A DNA stretch of 64,000 bases from Microbulbifer sp. MKSA007 (GCA_032615215.1 CP128433.1:1633501-1697500); one strand, 5' to 3'; counted from the first letter of the stretch, positions 37,767-46,601 are shown. Notes: generated by a model not told the origin, from the letters alone. Program-made: numbers and translations.

Positions 37767-37804
37767 ATGATTCAATATTCGCATAATAAACTTTGATGAT
37801 TCAA
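37767..37804. promoter_or_regulatory. Direct repeat in the LysR/operon divergent promoter
   Basis: ATGATTCAA occurs at 37767-37775 and 37796-37804, 29 bases apart (about three helical turns), between the divergent lysR-type gene and the acyl-CoA operon. It is a reasonable binding site for the LysR protein. Confidence 0.4.
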
Positions 37805-37848
37805 ATGCTGGAGATAGGGTTGGGGAGATCAAAAGGGGAGGGAAATAG

Positions 37849-38523
37849 GTGGCTGAATTTATTCTGGTACGTCACGGACAGGCTTCATTTGGGGCCGATG
37901 ACTATGACAATCTCTCCGATACCGGCTGGCAACAGTCGCGCTGGTTGGGTGAATACTGGCGGGATAAGGGTATTCGTTTTGACCGGTTGCTGTGTGGCAA
38001 CCTAACTCGGCACCGGCAAACTTTGGACGGCATTTGCGAGGGGCTGGAAATCCCCGGTGAAAATACCCGCAGTGTACTCACCCAGCTTAATGAATTTGAT
38101 TTTCTAGCGGTTGCCAAGCATTACAGCGAACTATACCCGGATCGGGCACCGGGAGCAGGTGCCAGTCGCGCCGATTTTTATCGATTCCTGAAGAAGGGGA
38201 TGCTGGCTTGGGCCGCCGGTGAGATCAGTCCACCGGAAACCTGGTCGCATTTTGAAGCCAGAATCGCAGATGCGCTTAAAAACATTTGTGATAGCCCCAA
38301 AGGCAGCCGAACCCTGGTTGTTAGTTCGGGCGGTGCCATTGCCATGATGTTGACGCAAATATTGGGCGGCTCAATTTCCACCGTCGCCAATCTCAATATG
38401 CAAATCCAAAACACAGCCGTTAGCCGTTTATTTTTCAGTGCAGAAAATATCAGTCTGCACAGTTTCAATCATGTGCCGCACCTGGATCGGGATGGGCGTC
38501 ACGAACATATCACTTACAGTTGA
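37849..38523 (+). CDS. Histidine phosphatase family protein, first gene of acyl-CoA operon
   Basis: Phosphoglycerate-mutase-like protein (LVRHGQASFGADDYD at the start, CGNLTRHRQTLDGI, and a late VVSSGGAIAMML instead of the usual SHG). It begins at GTG with GGGGAGGG upstream. It is the first of six same-strand genes with short gaps. In an operon that includes an APH-type acyl kinase, a phosphatase could remove phosphate from a metabolite, but its substrate is unknown. 224 residues. Confidence 0.82.
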   Translation: MAEFILVRHGQASFGADDYDNLSDTGWQQSRWLGEYWRDKGIRFDRLLCGNLTRHRQTLDGICEGLEIPGENTRSVLTQLNEFDFLAVAKHYSELYPDRAPGAGASRADFYRFLKKGMLAWAAGEISPPETWSHFEARIADALKNICDSPKGSRTLVVSSGGAIAMMLTQILGGSISTVANLNMQIQNTAVSRLFFSAENISLHSFNHVPHLDRDGRHEHITYS

Positions 38524-38537
38524 TCGGGCAGGTAGCG

Positions 38538-39770
38538 ATGGAATTTGAATACTCAGACAAAGTAAAAGGACTGCTGGAACGCCTGCAAAATTTTATGCAG
38601 GAGTATATCTATCCCGCCGAAGCGATATTTATGCAGCAGTTGCAGGAGGATCGCTGGGGAGAGCCGGCGATTTTGGCAGAATTAAAGATTAAAGCCCGGG
38701 AAGCGGAACTCTGGAATCTGTTCTTGCCGGATTCCCGTTACGGTGCCGGGCTCAATAACCTGGAGTATGCACCCCTGGCAGAGGAAATGGGGAAAGTACT
38801 TTTTGCATCGGAGGTATTTAACTGTAATGCCCCGGATACCGGCAATATGGAAGTTTTGGCTCAGTACGGTTCTGAGGCCCAGCGGGAACAATGGCTAACC
38901 CCGCTTCTGGATGGAAAAATTCGCTCTGCCTTTGCTATGACCGAACCCCGGGTTGCCTCCTCCGATGCCACTAATATTGAAACATCGATTACCCGCGATG
39001 GCGATAGTTACGTTATTAACGGCCACAAGTTTTATATCAGTGGCCTGATGAATAAACGCTGTAAAGTGATGATCGTGATGGGTAAGACCGACCCGGAAAA
39101 TCCCAATCGCCACCAACAGCAATCGCAAATCCTGGTACCCACCGATACGCCTGGAGTCAAAATAGTTCGCCCGATGACGGTATTCGGTTATGACGATGCA
39201 CCGGAAGGGCATGCGGAAGTGATTTTCGAAAATGTCCGGGTGCCCGCAAGCCATTTAATTCTTGGAGAGGGGCGCGGTTTTGAAATTGCCCAGGGACGCT
39301 TGGGGCCGGGCAGAATACACCACTGTATGCGGTTGATTGGCCAGGCTCAAAGAGCGCTGGAGATGATGTCGGCACGCGCGGAGCAGCGCATTGTTTTTGG
39401 TCGCCCGATGAGCAAGCAGGGATCGGTGCGGGAAGATATTGCCAAATCTGCCTGCGAAATCGAGCAGGCACGCCTGCTGACTCTGAAGGCCGCTGCGCAA
39501 ATGGATCGGTTGGGTAATAAGGCGGCCAAAGATTTAATCGCGATGATAAAAATTGTCGCGCCACAGATGGCTTGTAAGGTGATAGATCGCGCCATACAGA
39601 TTCACGGCGCCGCAGGATTGGGGCAGGATTACAGTCTCGCCCACCACTATGCCTATGCTCGGACTATCCGTCTGGCGGATGGTCCCGATCAAGTTCATAT
39701 GATGCAGTTGGGCAGAAACCTGGCTGCTCACTATGCCGCCGCGGAAAATCATGGAGGACTCAGTGACTGA
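38538..39770 (+). CDS. Acyl-CoA dehydrogenase (ACAD10/11-like)
   Basis: FAD-dependent acyl-CoA dehydrogenase fold, about 410 residues: FAMTEPRVASSDATNIETS (FAD contact), GHKFYISG, RHH-type GPGRIHHCMRLIGQAQRALE, and QIHGAAGLGQDYSLAHHYAYARTIRLADGPDQVH at the C-terminus. The start MEFEYSDKV at 38538 was chosen over an upstream TTG. The next gene encodes an APH-like kinase that overlaps it by about 20 bases; in mammalian ACAD10/11 the two activities are in one polypeptide, and in the Pseudomonas lva operon they are separate genes, acting on 4-hydroxyacyl-CoA. Confidence 0.9.
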   Translation: MEFEYSDKVKGLLERLQNFMQEYIYPAEAIFMQQLQEDRWGEPAILAELKIKAREAELWNLFLPDSRYGAGLNNLEYAPLAEEMGKVLFASEVFNCNAPDTGNMEVLAQYGSEAQREQWLTPLLDGKIRSAFAMTEPRVASSDATNIETSITRDGDSYVINGHKFYISGLMNKRCKVMIVMGKTDPENPNRHQQQSQILVPTDTPGVKIVRPMTVFGYDDAPEGHAEVIFENVRVPASHLILGEGRGFEIAQGRLGPGRIHHCMRLIGQAQRALEMMSARAEQRIVFGRPMSKQGSVREDIAKSACEIEQARLLTLKAAAQMDRLGNKAAKDLIAMIKIVAPQMACKVIDRAIQIHGAAGLGQDYSLAHHYAYARTIRLADGPDQVHMMQLGRNLAAHYAAAENHGGLSD

Positions 39771-40815
39771 GACGGTAAACAATTTGCGCAGCTCTGTGGA
39801 AGAGCTGCCTGTTGAGCGACTGCAAGAATATTTGTCCGGCAAAGTCGACGGCTTCAGTGGGCCTGTAACGGTCAACAAATTTCCCGGTGGCCAGTCTAAC
39901 CCCACGTTCAAGTTGCAAACCCCGGCGCGATCTTATGTTTTACGACGCCAGCCTCCGGGCAAGTTATTGAAATCTGCCCATGCCGTAGATCGGGAGTACC
40001 GGGTAATGTCGGCACTCGCCGATACTAATGTGCCGGTGCCCAGGGTATTGCACCTCTGTGAGGACCGGGACCTGATCGGTTCTATGTTTTATTTAATGGA
40101 ATATTGTGAGGGCCGGATATTCTGGAATGCGGCACTGCCGGAAGTTGACGCCGAGCAGCGCAGTGCTATGTACGATGAAATGAATCGTGTACTGGCGACC
40201 ATGCACAGCTTGGATATTAATGCCGTCGGTCTTTCGGATTACGGCCGACCAGGTAATTACTTCCAGCGGCAGCTGGACCGCTGGAGCACTCAATATCGAG
40301 CCTCTGAGCTGGAGCCCATTGCCGCAATGGATGAGTTGATGGCCTGGTTGGGTGACGTTTTACCGGATGATGATGGGCGTATCGCATTGGTGCACGGTGA
40401 TTACCGGCTCGATAATATGATTTTCCATCCTCAGGAGCCCAAGGTCATAGCGCTTTTGGATTGGGAACTTTCCACACTGGGACATCCCTATGCCGACCTC
40501 GCTTACCAGTGTATGCAAATGCGAATGCCCGCTGGCAAAGACAAAATGTCCGGCCTATTAGGCTTGGATATAAAGGCCTTGGGCATCCCCTCCGAAAAAG
40601 AGTATGTGGCCAAATACTGTCAGCGAATGGGTATTGATGGGATTGATAATTGGCCGTTTTATTTGGCATTTAGCTTCTTCCGCCTGGCAGCGATTGTTCA
40701 GGGGGTGGTGAAGCGTGCAAAAGACGGCAATGCCTCCAATAAAAATGCGGCAAATCTGGGAGCCCTGGTAGAACCCCTCGCACAAGCTGCACTGGATATC
40801 GCTGCTAACGGTTAA
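39751..40815 (+). CDS. APH-family phosphotransferase (acyl-CoA kinase, LvaA/ACAD11-like)
   Basis: Aminoglycoside-phosphotransferase fold: KFPGGQSNPTFKLQT near residue 45 (nucleotide loop), the catalytic loop LVHGDYRLDNMIF (near residue 215) and the metal-binding LLDWELSTLGHPYADLAY. The family with this LDWELSTLGHP signature belongs to the ACAD11 kinase type rather than to antibiotic resistance enzymes. Known for relatives: phosphorylation of the 4-hydroxyl of 4-hydroxyacyl-CoA before rearrangement by the dehydrogenase. Start 39751 (or 39733), overlapping the dehydrogenase gene. Confidence 0.87.
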   Translation: MEDSVTETVNNLRSSVEELPVERLQEYLSGKVDGFSGPVTVNKFPGGQSNPTFKLQTPARSYVLRRQPPGKLLKSAHAVDREYRVMSALADTNVPVPRVLHLCEDRDLIGSMFYLMEYCEGRIFWNAALPEVDAEQRSAMYDEMNRVLATMHSLDINAVGLSDYGRPGNYFQRQLDRWSTQYRASELEPIAAMDELMAWLGDVLPDDDGRIALVHGDYRLDNMIFHPQEPKVIALLDWELSTLGHPYADLAYQCMQMRMPAGKDKMSGLLGLDIKALGIPSEKEYVAKYCQRMGIDGIDNWPFYLAFSFFRLAAIVQGVVKRAKDGNASNKNAANLGALVEPLAQAALDIAANG

Positions 40816-40839
40816 CTTGTGAAATTATAAGGATAAGAA

Positions 40840-41616
40840 ATGGCAAAGAATATTTTTGATCTCTCGGGAAAAATTGCCCTGGTGACGGGTGCCAGTCGAG
40901 GTATTGGTGAGGCCATCGCAAAACTTTTGGCTGAGCAGGGTGCCCATGTTTTGGTTTCCAGCAGAAAAATTGAGGGGTGTCAGGCCGTAGCCGATGCAAT
41001 TGTGGATGCCGGTGGCTGTGCCGATGCGATCCCCTGTCATATCGGCAATATGGATAATATCCAGCAGGTTATTGGCGATATTCGCGAGCGATTTGGTCGC
41101 TTGGATATTTTGGTCAACAATGCGGCGACTAATCCCTATTTTGGCCATATTCTTGATACTGATCTAGCGGCCTTCGAAAAGACGGTAGAGGTCAATATAC
41201 GCGGTTATTTCTTTATGTCGGTAGAAGCCGGCAAGTTGATGCGAGAGCAGGGTGGTGGCGTTATTGTAAATACCGCCTCAGTGAATGCCTTGCAGCCGGG
41301 TGTTGGGCAGGGTATTTACTCAATTACCAAGGCGGCTGTGGTCAATATGACCAAAGCGTTTGCCAAGGAGTGTGCGCAATTTAATATCCGGGTGAATGCT
41401 CTACTACCAGGGCTTACAAAAACCAAATTCGCCGGGGCATTGTTTTCCCACGAGGATATTTATAAAACTGCGGTTGGCCATATTCCCATGCACCGTCATG
41501 CGGAGCCGGAAGAGATGGCGGGCACCGTTTTGTATTTGGTCTCCGATGCTTCCAGTTACACGACTGGAGAGTGTGTCGTTGTAGATGGTGGTTTGACTTC
41601 GTGTGGGGGGATTTAA
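40840..41616 (+). CDS. SDR family oxidoreductase
   Basis: Classical short-chain dehydrogenase of 258 residues. Cofactor motif TGASRGIGEAIAKLL at residue 14, NNAATNP, Ser in NTASVNAL, catalytic YSITK and the C-terminal DGGLTSCGGI. Probably acts on a hydroxyacyl- or ketoacyl-CoA intermediate of this operon. ATG at 40840 with AAGGATAAG upstream. Confidence 0.9.
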   Translation: MAKNIFDLSGKIALVTGASRGIGEAIAKLLAEQGAHVLVSSRKIEGCQAVADAIVDAGGCADAIPCHIGNMDNIQQVIGDIRERFGRLDILVNNAATNPYFGHILDTDLAAFEKTVEVNIRGYFFMSVEAGKLMREQGGGVIVNTASVNALQPGVGQGIYSITKAAVVNMTKAFAKECAQFNIRVNALLPGLTKTKFAGALFSHEDIYKTAVGHIPMHRHAEPEEMAGTVLYLVSDASSYTTGECVVVDGGLTSCGGI

Positions 41617-41618
41617 CC

Positions 41619-42395
41619 ATGCATGATCCAATTCTCGATTTTAGCGATAAAGTCGCACTGATTACCGGTGCTGCCAGTGGATTTGGAAAATTACTAGCAG
41701 AGGAACTTGGTTCTCGGGGTGCTCGTTTGGTATTGGGAGATATCAATGAAGAGGCCTTGATGCAGTTGGCGGACAAGCTGGGAAGCCAAAATATCGCTGT
41801 GCGCGCCCAGCGCTGTGATGTTTCCCAAGAGTCTGATTGCGCTGCACTGGCGCAACTGGCCCAATCAGAATTTGGACAGCTGGATATCGCTGTTAACAAT
41901 GCCGGAATCGCGCCTCCGATGATGTCTCTCAAGCAGACAGATGAGGCCATGATGGACCTTCAGTACAACGTTAACCTAAAGGGTGTTTTCCTGGGGCTTA
42001 AACACCAGTTGCCCCTGTTGAAGATGACCGGCGGGGCTGTTCTGAATGTTTCTTCTATGGCAGGGCTGGGCGGTGCTCCCAAGATTGCCTCTTACGCCGC
42101 GGCAAAACATGGTGTGATCGGCCTGACCAAAACGGCAGCGATGGAAAACGCCAAGTACGGTATCCGTGTAAACGCGATTTGCCCCTTCTATTGCCTCACC
42201 CCGATGGTTACCGATATTGCAACTGAAGATGCCAGCCCTGAACAAGTTCAAGCGTTTCTTGCTGAGGGTTGCCCGATGAAACGCCTGGGCAAGCCGGAAG
42301 AAGTCGTAGCGGCCATGTTGATGCTGGTTTCCCCAAAAATGACTTACATTACCGGGCAGGCACTGGCAGTAGATGGCGGTCTCTCGGCCTATTGA
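41619..42395 (+). CDS. SDR family oxidoreductase (3-hydroxyacyl-CoA dehydrogenase-like)
   Basis: Second short-chain dehydrogenase in tandem: TGAASGFGKLLAEEL, NNAGIAPP, NVSSMAGLGG, YAAAK and the end AVDGGLSAY. The start MHDPILDFSDK at 41619 follows the previous stop by two bases. It differs from its neighbour at the substrate-binding loop, so the two are not a recent duplication. 258 residues. Confidence 0.9.
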   Translation: MHDPILDFSDKVALITGAASGFGKLLAEELGSRGARLVLGDINEEALMQLADKLGSQNIAVRAQRCDVSQESDCAALAQLAQSEFGQLDIAVNNAGIAPPMMSLKQTDEAMMDLQYNVNLKGVFLGLKHQLPLLKMTGGAVLNVSSMAGLGGAPKIASYAAAKHGVIGLTKTAAMENAKYGIRVNAICPFYCLTPMVTDIATEDASPEQVQAFLAEGCPMKRLGKPEEVVAAMLMLVSPKMTYITGQALAVDGGLSAY

Positions 42396-42444
42396 GGTTG
42401 GGAGTCGCTGAGAAAGCGAATAGAGAATCGAAAAGGAGCCTTCG

Positions 42445-42903
42445 ATGCCTGTAGAAATCTCACCTGATAGCCTCGGCTATTACATTGGTTTTGAAACAGA
42501 GCCCACAGACTGGTTTGAAGTTGACCAGCAGAGAGTTGATAGCTTTGCTGAGTGCACCTTGGATCGACAGTTCATTCATGTAGACCCAGAGGCCGCTGCG
42601 AAAACGCCTTTTGGGGGAACGGTTGCCCATGGTTTTCTCTCATTGTCACTGCTGCCTTATTTTGTAGGGGCTCTACAGATAACGGTTACAGGTGCTTATA
42701 TGGGGGTGAATTATGGTTTGGATAAAGTCCGCTTTATCAACCCGGTAAAGACCGGTAGCCGGGTGCGCGTATTTGGGAAAATACTGGATATTACGGAGAA
42801 AAAAGATTCCCAGTATCAAATTAAGCTGATGGTAACTATGGAAATAGAGGGCGAGGAGAAGCCAGCTTTAGTTGCAGAGTGGATTTTCCTACAGATTACC
42901 TAG
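42445..42903 (+). CDS. MaoC family dehydratase
   Basis: Hot-dog fold (R)-specific enoyl-CoA hydratase. It carries the hydratase-2 signature FAECTLDRQFIHVDPEAAAKTPFGGTVAHGF with the Asp/His pair, then NYGLDKVRFINPVKTGSRVR. 152 residues. ATG at 42445 preceded by AAAAGGAG. Last gene of the operon; it would hydrate an enoyl-CoA made by the dehydrogenase/kinase pair. Confidence 0.9.
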   Translation: MPVEISPDSLGYYIGFETEPTDWFEVDQQRVDSFAECTLDRQFIHVDPEAAAKTPFGGTVAHGFLSLSLLPYFVGALQITVTGAYMGVNYGLDKVRFINPVKTGSRVRVFGKILDITEKKDSQYQIKLMVTMEIEGEEKPALVAEWIFLQIT

Positions 42904-42923
42904 TGGGGTCAGTATAAGGCCGG

Positions 42924-42960
42924 ATCACCATTTTTCTAAGTCGCAGTGGAAAGTGGTGAT
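42924..42960. terminator. Candidate terminator between converging transcripts
   Basis: Hairpin with arms ATCACCATTTTT and GGAAAGTGGTGAT (with G-T pairs) between maoC and the converging minus-strand gene. There is no long T-run, so efficiency is uncertain. Confidence 0.35.
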
Positions 42961-42992
42961 TTCGATCTGTTTGAGAGTTTTTTAAGGCGAGT

Positions 42993-43520
42993 TTACATAA
43001 ATGTTTCTTGTTGTTTAAGGGTGTTGAGACCCATGCGAACAATATTCAAGTGAGAAGCGGGAATACCTTTTTTGTAGTACTCGCCAGTAAAGTCAAATTG
43101 TTGGACTTCGATAAATGGTGAGAATAGGGTGCATCCCCAGTAGGGGTTTATACCCCACCAGCCATATTTTCCGGCGGTTCTGGGGTTTCTTTGAAAGAAG
43201 TTGTAAGCCCTTTTGATATTGTCATATTTGAGTTTGAATTTTCTTTTGTCATTGATGCTGTGGGCATCAAATATCACCAGGCATTGTATAGAGATGCCTT
43301 GCCGACCAAGTGCATTGGCGATTTTTATTGCAGCATTTCCCCCTCTGCTGTAGCCAAACAATATCGCTGCTTTTTTGCGCGAAATCCCATTTTTAAGGTG
43401 ACGGTAAATAGTTAGCTTTCGTGTGTGGGAAAATATCCGCCCTTGAAGTTGGTTGATTACCGACTTTAGTACCGGATTTTCTCCGGCAGAAGGACCGCCG
43501 GCACCGTAGATGCCCACCAC
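42993..43520 (-). CDS. Alpha/beta hydrolase-like protein
   Basis: GYSRGGNAA (near residue 57) matches a nucleophile elbow GxSxG, preceded by a KKAAILF strand, and a later Asp (LVIFDAHS) may be the acid. N-terminal GIYGAGGPSAGENPV looks like an oxyanion-loop region. No clean ATG: the frame extends upstream only to a TAG and the first usable codons are GTG at 43520 or 43523. Possibly secreted-lipase-like, function unknown. It lies downstream of the sigma/anti-sigma-like genes on the same strand and may be their target. Confidence 0.6.
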   Translation of the reverse strand: MVGIYGAGGPSAGENPVLKSVINQLQGRIFSHTRKLTIYRHLKNGISRKKAAILFGYSRGGNAAIKIANALGRQGISIQCLVIFDAHSINDKRKFKLKYDNIKRAYNFFQRNPRTAGKYGWWGINPYWGCTLFSPFIEVQQFDFTGEYYKKGIPASHLNIVRMGLNTLKQQETFM

Positions 43521-43595
43521 AGTGTAGTGGCTAAGTTGGGACTGTATAGGGAGTGAGAATTCGAATTGGCCGCTTGAACTTGATATCAGTTGTTT

Positions 43596-44060
43596 CTAGC
43601 TCCTTGAAGCCGTGCTCGATAAAATCCGGCAGTGACGCTTAGCACTTTTACGTAATTCATCGGGTAGGGATTCTTCACTTGCATCCTGCTGTTCTGCCCG
43701 CCAATAGTGGCACAAGGCAACATACTCGCCACTATTTACCTGATTGCGTAGTGCGAGCCAGGGATCTGGCGCTGGGGTAACTGCCATCACAGTTTCTTTC
43801 CAATCCCTTAATGCCGGCTCGTACAAATGCTGCTCGGTGGAATTTGCCTTGTGAGTGAAGGCACCTAGGTGTTGGGCTGGATGAAGAAGCAATAGCAAGG
43901 CGGTTACCAAGCTACAACTTACTGTTGCACGAGAGAGTAGATGATTGACGTTTACCTTCGGCTTATAGGTTTGGGCTGTTTTATATAGATCGTCATCCAG
44001 CTGCTGCGGGGAAGTCAACGTCTCGGCTTCTTTAAAATATTGATTTTCCCAATTGCTCAT
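43596..44060 (-). CDS. Putative anti-sigma or membrane partner protein
   Basis: 154 residues with one hydrophobic segment (about 49-65, ATVSCSLVTALLLLLH). A short N-terminal cytoplasmic part and a periplasmic part of about 85 residues with two cysteines are predicted. Not similar to a family I can name. It begins 14 bases after a small sigma-like gene, the usual arrangement for an anti-sigma factor, hence the inference. Confidence 0.5.
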   Translation of the reverse strand: MSNWENQYFKEAETLTSPQQLDDDLYKTAQTYKPKVNVNHLLSRATVSCSLVTALLLLLHPAQHLGAFTHKANSTEQHLYEPALRDWKETVMAVTPAPDPWLALRNQVNSGEYVALCHYWRAEQQDASEESLPDELRKSAKRHCRILSSTASRS

Positions 44061-44073
44061 AGCATTAACTCGA

Positions 44074-44643
44074 TTACTCTTCGATAACTTCTACTTGCCA
44101 AGGTCTTCTCTCCGAACCGTATATCGCTTCGTCCAGTGCGGTTCGGGCGCGATGATATAGGGTGCGGCATTTATTGAGAGAGAGCTGCTCGATGTCAGCC
44201 ACTGTTGCCAGTGGCAGCTTGCATTCCATATGCAGTAATAAAACATTGCGCAATTGAGAAGGTAAATTTTGAATCGCTGCGAGAATTCTATTCTGCTGGG
44301 GAGACTCATGCGCGGATTTCTTCGAACTGGAAAATTCCTCAAGCTTGAGCAATTTATTGACTTGGATGTAAAGCCAACTTTTAAGCAGGCGCCCGTGCAG
44401 TTCTGGTGGATTTTCCAAAAGACCACGCCAGAGTTTTTGCAAGAGTAAAGTGGTTGAAGATGGCGCCATTTGCATACAGTAGCGATACAGGGAATCTTTA
44501 TGGCGGCCGTAGAGTTGACGGAACACAGCAGGTTTGCGCGACTCCTTGTAGTATTGGAATAGCGCCTCGTCAGATAGCTGGCGTAACTCTTTGAGAGACA
44601 ATGTCTTGAGCCTCCGTACGCAAATTATCCCGCCTCGAACCAC
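44074..44643 (-). CDS. Sigma-70/ECF-like RNA polymerase sigma factor
   Basis: 189 residues with sigma-like region 2 (LSDEALFQYYKESRKPAVFRQLYGRHKDSLYRYCMQM) and region 4 (IQNLPSQLRNVLLLHMECKLPLATVADIEQLSLNKCRTLYHRARTALDEAI), joined by a short linker. This is the two-domain design of ECF sigma factors, but region 2 is weak. It forms a probable operon with the two genes downstream. Regulon and signal unknown. A start nearer MLSLKEL-like residues is possible; the ATG/GTG used here lies at 44643. Confidence 0.65.
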   Translation of the reverse strand: MVRGGIICVRRLKTLSLKELRQLSDEALFQYYKESRKPAVFRQLYGRHKDSLYRYCMQMAPSSTTLLLQKLWRGLLENPPELHGRLLKSWLYIQVNKLLKLEEFSSSKKSAHESPQQNRILAAIQNLPSQLRNVLLLHMECKLPLATVADIEQLSLNKCRTLYHRARTALDEAIYGSERRPWQVEVIEE

Positions 44644-44874
44644 TGGCCGAGTATTGGTTTATGCGGCGTCAATAAAGAAGATTGTAGTATGGTTCTGCGT
44701 CGCAATTATTCTCTGGCCAGTACTTATAATTTCAGCCGATGTCACGGTACGACAGATACGAATCTTCGGGCTTGCGAAGTATAGTTGCCCCTGGTTTGAG
44801 AGGTGGTTGCTCGGGTAAGGGCCAACGCCAGATTTATCAATAAGTGATTATGCGCCTAATTAAGCCATCAAACG

Positions 44875-45951
44875 TCAAAAAGAGGCTTGCTCCGGCAAGG
44901 GTAGTGGCAATTGAACAGGGCCTTGCCCCGCCCGGAGGTCTGTGAGTCGCAGGCCTACCCCAAGAAGGCGGATGGGAGCAGGGCGTTTTTCTCGACACTC
45001 CTGCAGTAGCTGGCGGAATTCAGAAATGCGCCCGGCACGGCTGCTGCGCTCGTGGGTGCTGGTAGTAAAATCCGCGTACTTTACTTTTACGGTGGCACCA
45101 TTTACTTCGTAACGATCGCCGAGTTTTTCCAGCCGCTCCAGCAGACGCATATACAGCTCTGTCAGCTGTTCCAGCCATTCGTCAAAACTGGATAAGTCTT
45201 CGCGAAAGGTGCGCTCGACACTAACACTCTTGCGGGAGCCATCGCCGCTTACCGGGCGATCGTCAACACCACGGCAAAGGTCGTAAAGGCGGCGGCCAAA
45301 TTTGCCAAACTTCTTACTCAGTTCAACTTGCGAAAAATTGCGTAAATCCGCGCAAGTGCGAATGCCTTGTCGATGCATTTTCTCTGCGGTTACCCGTCCC
45401 ACGCCGTGAATTTTGTTGATAGGCAGGCGCAAAACAAATTGATCGACCTCGCTCGGCGTAATGACTGTCAATCCGTCGGGTTTCTGCCAATCACTGGCAA
45501 TTTTGGCCAGGAATTTATTCGGAGCCACCCCGGCAGAAATTGTGATGCCCAGGGTATCGCGCACCCGTTGCCGGATTTCCTCAGCGATTAGGGTGGCGCT
45601 GCCGTGGCAGCGGCCACTGTCGGTGACATCCAGGAAGGCTTCGTCCAGGGATAGGGGCTCAATATCATCGCAGTAGTCGAGAAATATCTCCCGTATCTGC
45701 CCGCTGACCTCCCGGTACTTAGCCATGTTGCCGGGTACTACAATCAAATCAGGGCACAGTTTCTTGGCCTGGGCGGTAGGCATTGCGGAGCGAACCCCAT
45801 AGCTGCGGGCTTCATAGTTGCAGGTAGAGATCACTCCGCGGCGGTCGCTACTGCCTCCAACGGCCAAAGGGCGTCCACGAAGATTGGGATCGTCACGCAT
45901 TTCGACCGAAGCGTAGAAGCAGTCACAATCACAGTGGATAATCTTTCTCAT
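44875..45951 (-). CDS. dinB: DNA polymerase IV (DinB)
   Basis: Y-family translesion polymerase: N-terminal HCDCDCFYASVEMRDDP (catalytic Asp), SLDEAFLDVTDSG (the second acidic pair), helix-hairpin-helix and little-finger domain, and the C-terminal RLLGVGLRLTDLR. 358 residues, normal. The ending QLPLPLP is a candidate beta-clamp-binding peptide. Expression is under SOS control: a LexA site abuts the start codon (next entry). Confidence 0.95.
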   Translation of the reverse strand: MRKIIHCDCDCFYASVEMRDDPNLRGRPLAVGGSSDRRGVISTCNYEARSYGVRSAMPTAQAKKLCPDLIVVPGNMAKYREVSGQIREIFLDYCDDIEPLSLDEAFLDVTDSGRCHGSATLIAEEIRQRVRDTLGITISAGVAPNKFLAKIASDWQKPDGLTVITPSEVDQFVLRLPINKIHGVGRVTAEKMHRQGIRTCADLRNFSQVELSKKFGKFGRRLYDLCRGVDDRPVSGDGSRKSVSVERTFREDLSSFDEWLEQLTELYMRLLERLEKLGDRYEVNGATVKVKYADFTTSTHERSSRAGRISEFRQLLQECREKRPAPIRLLGVGLRLTDLRAGQGPVQLPLPLPEQASF

Positions 45952-45952
45952 G

Positions 45953-45968
45953 CTGTGATTATATACAG
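45953..45968 (-). promoter_or_regulatory. LexA box overlapping the dinB -10 element
   Basis: Read on the minus strand it is CTGTATATAATCACAG, a full CTGT-N8-ACAG LexA site, ending one base before the dinB ATG. It contains TATAAT (complement of 45958-45963), a good -10 hexamer, so transcription would begin at or next to the A of the ATG. Confidence 0.85.
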
Positions 45969-46033
45969 TGTTATGTCGTGCCAGAAAGTAATTTATGCCA
46001 CTTGGACACCCGGCGATGACAGGTAGGTGAATA

Positions 46034-46576
46034 ATGAGCAGTATTCCGTTGGTCGAGCACCCAGCTTCCGATGATGTAGCCAGGGTTTTTGCTGAGATTG
46101 ATGACGAGCTGGGGGGAATTCCCAGTCTGTTCCGTGTCTACGCTCAACACCCGGGATTGCTTGAGGCAAACTGGTACAAGTTTAAGACGGTGATGATTCA
46201 CGGCTGTTTGTCGGCGCAGCTGAAAGAAGCCATTGGCCTGGCAGTCTCAGCCGATAACCACTGTGACTATGGCATTTACCATCACAGTATGTCCCTGCAA
46301 ATGCTTGGGGTGGAAACGGATGAAGTGATGCGGATTCGCACTGACCCCAAGCATGTGCACTTTTCTGAAAAAGAGCACGCCCTGTTTGACTTGGCGCGCA
46401 ATGCCAACAGCGCCCCTGATGACCATCGCGAGCACCTGATTGCCGCTGCGCGAAAGCTCGGTGCCGGTGATGATGAGATTCTTGAGGCGTTGGGCGTAAT
46501 GGAGATGGTATTGGGGGCCAATCACATTGCTGAAGTGCTCAGCCTGGCGCCGACCCGAGTGCCTCACAAGAAGTAA
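46034..46576 (+). CDS. Carboxymuconolactone decarboxylase/AhpD-like protein
   Basis: 180 residues of the CMD/AhpD-like helical family (LKEAIGLAVSADNHCDYGIYHHSMSLQMLG). The family redox motif CxxC-x2-H is reduced to HCDYGIYHH, with one cysteine missing, so a peroxidase-disulfide role is doubtful. The C-terminal EMVLGANHIAEVL is conserved. The start is divergent from dinB, about 65 bases from the LexA box. Function unknown. Confidence 0.78.
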   Translation: MSSIPLVEHPASDDVARVFAEIDDELGGIPSLFRVYAQHPGLLEANWYKFKTVMIHGCLSAQLKEAIGLAVSADNHCDYGIYHHSMSLQMLGVETDEVMRIRTDPKHVHFSEKEHALFDLARNANSAPDDHREHLIAAARKLGAGDDEILEALGVMEMVLGANHIAEVLSLAPTRVPHKK

Positions 46577-46601
46577 TGACAGGCGCCCTTGGACGGCTGT
46601 T

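Noticed and set aside
39751..40815. Aminoglycoside resistance gene
   Set aside because: The APH fold has the ACAD11/LvaA-type signature and lies in an acyl-CoA operon.
44591..44818. 75-codon plus-strand frame upstream of dinB
   Set aside because: It overlaps the sigma-like gene's promoter end and has a hydrophobic stretch but no start signal; likely spurious.
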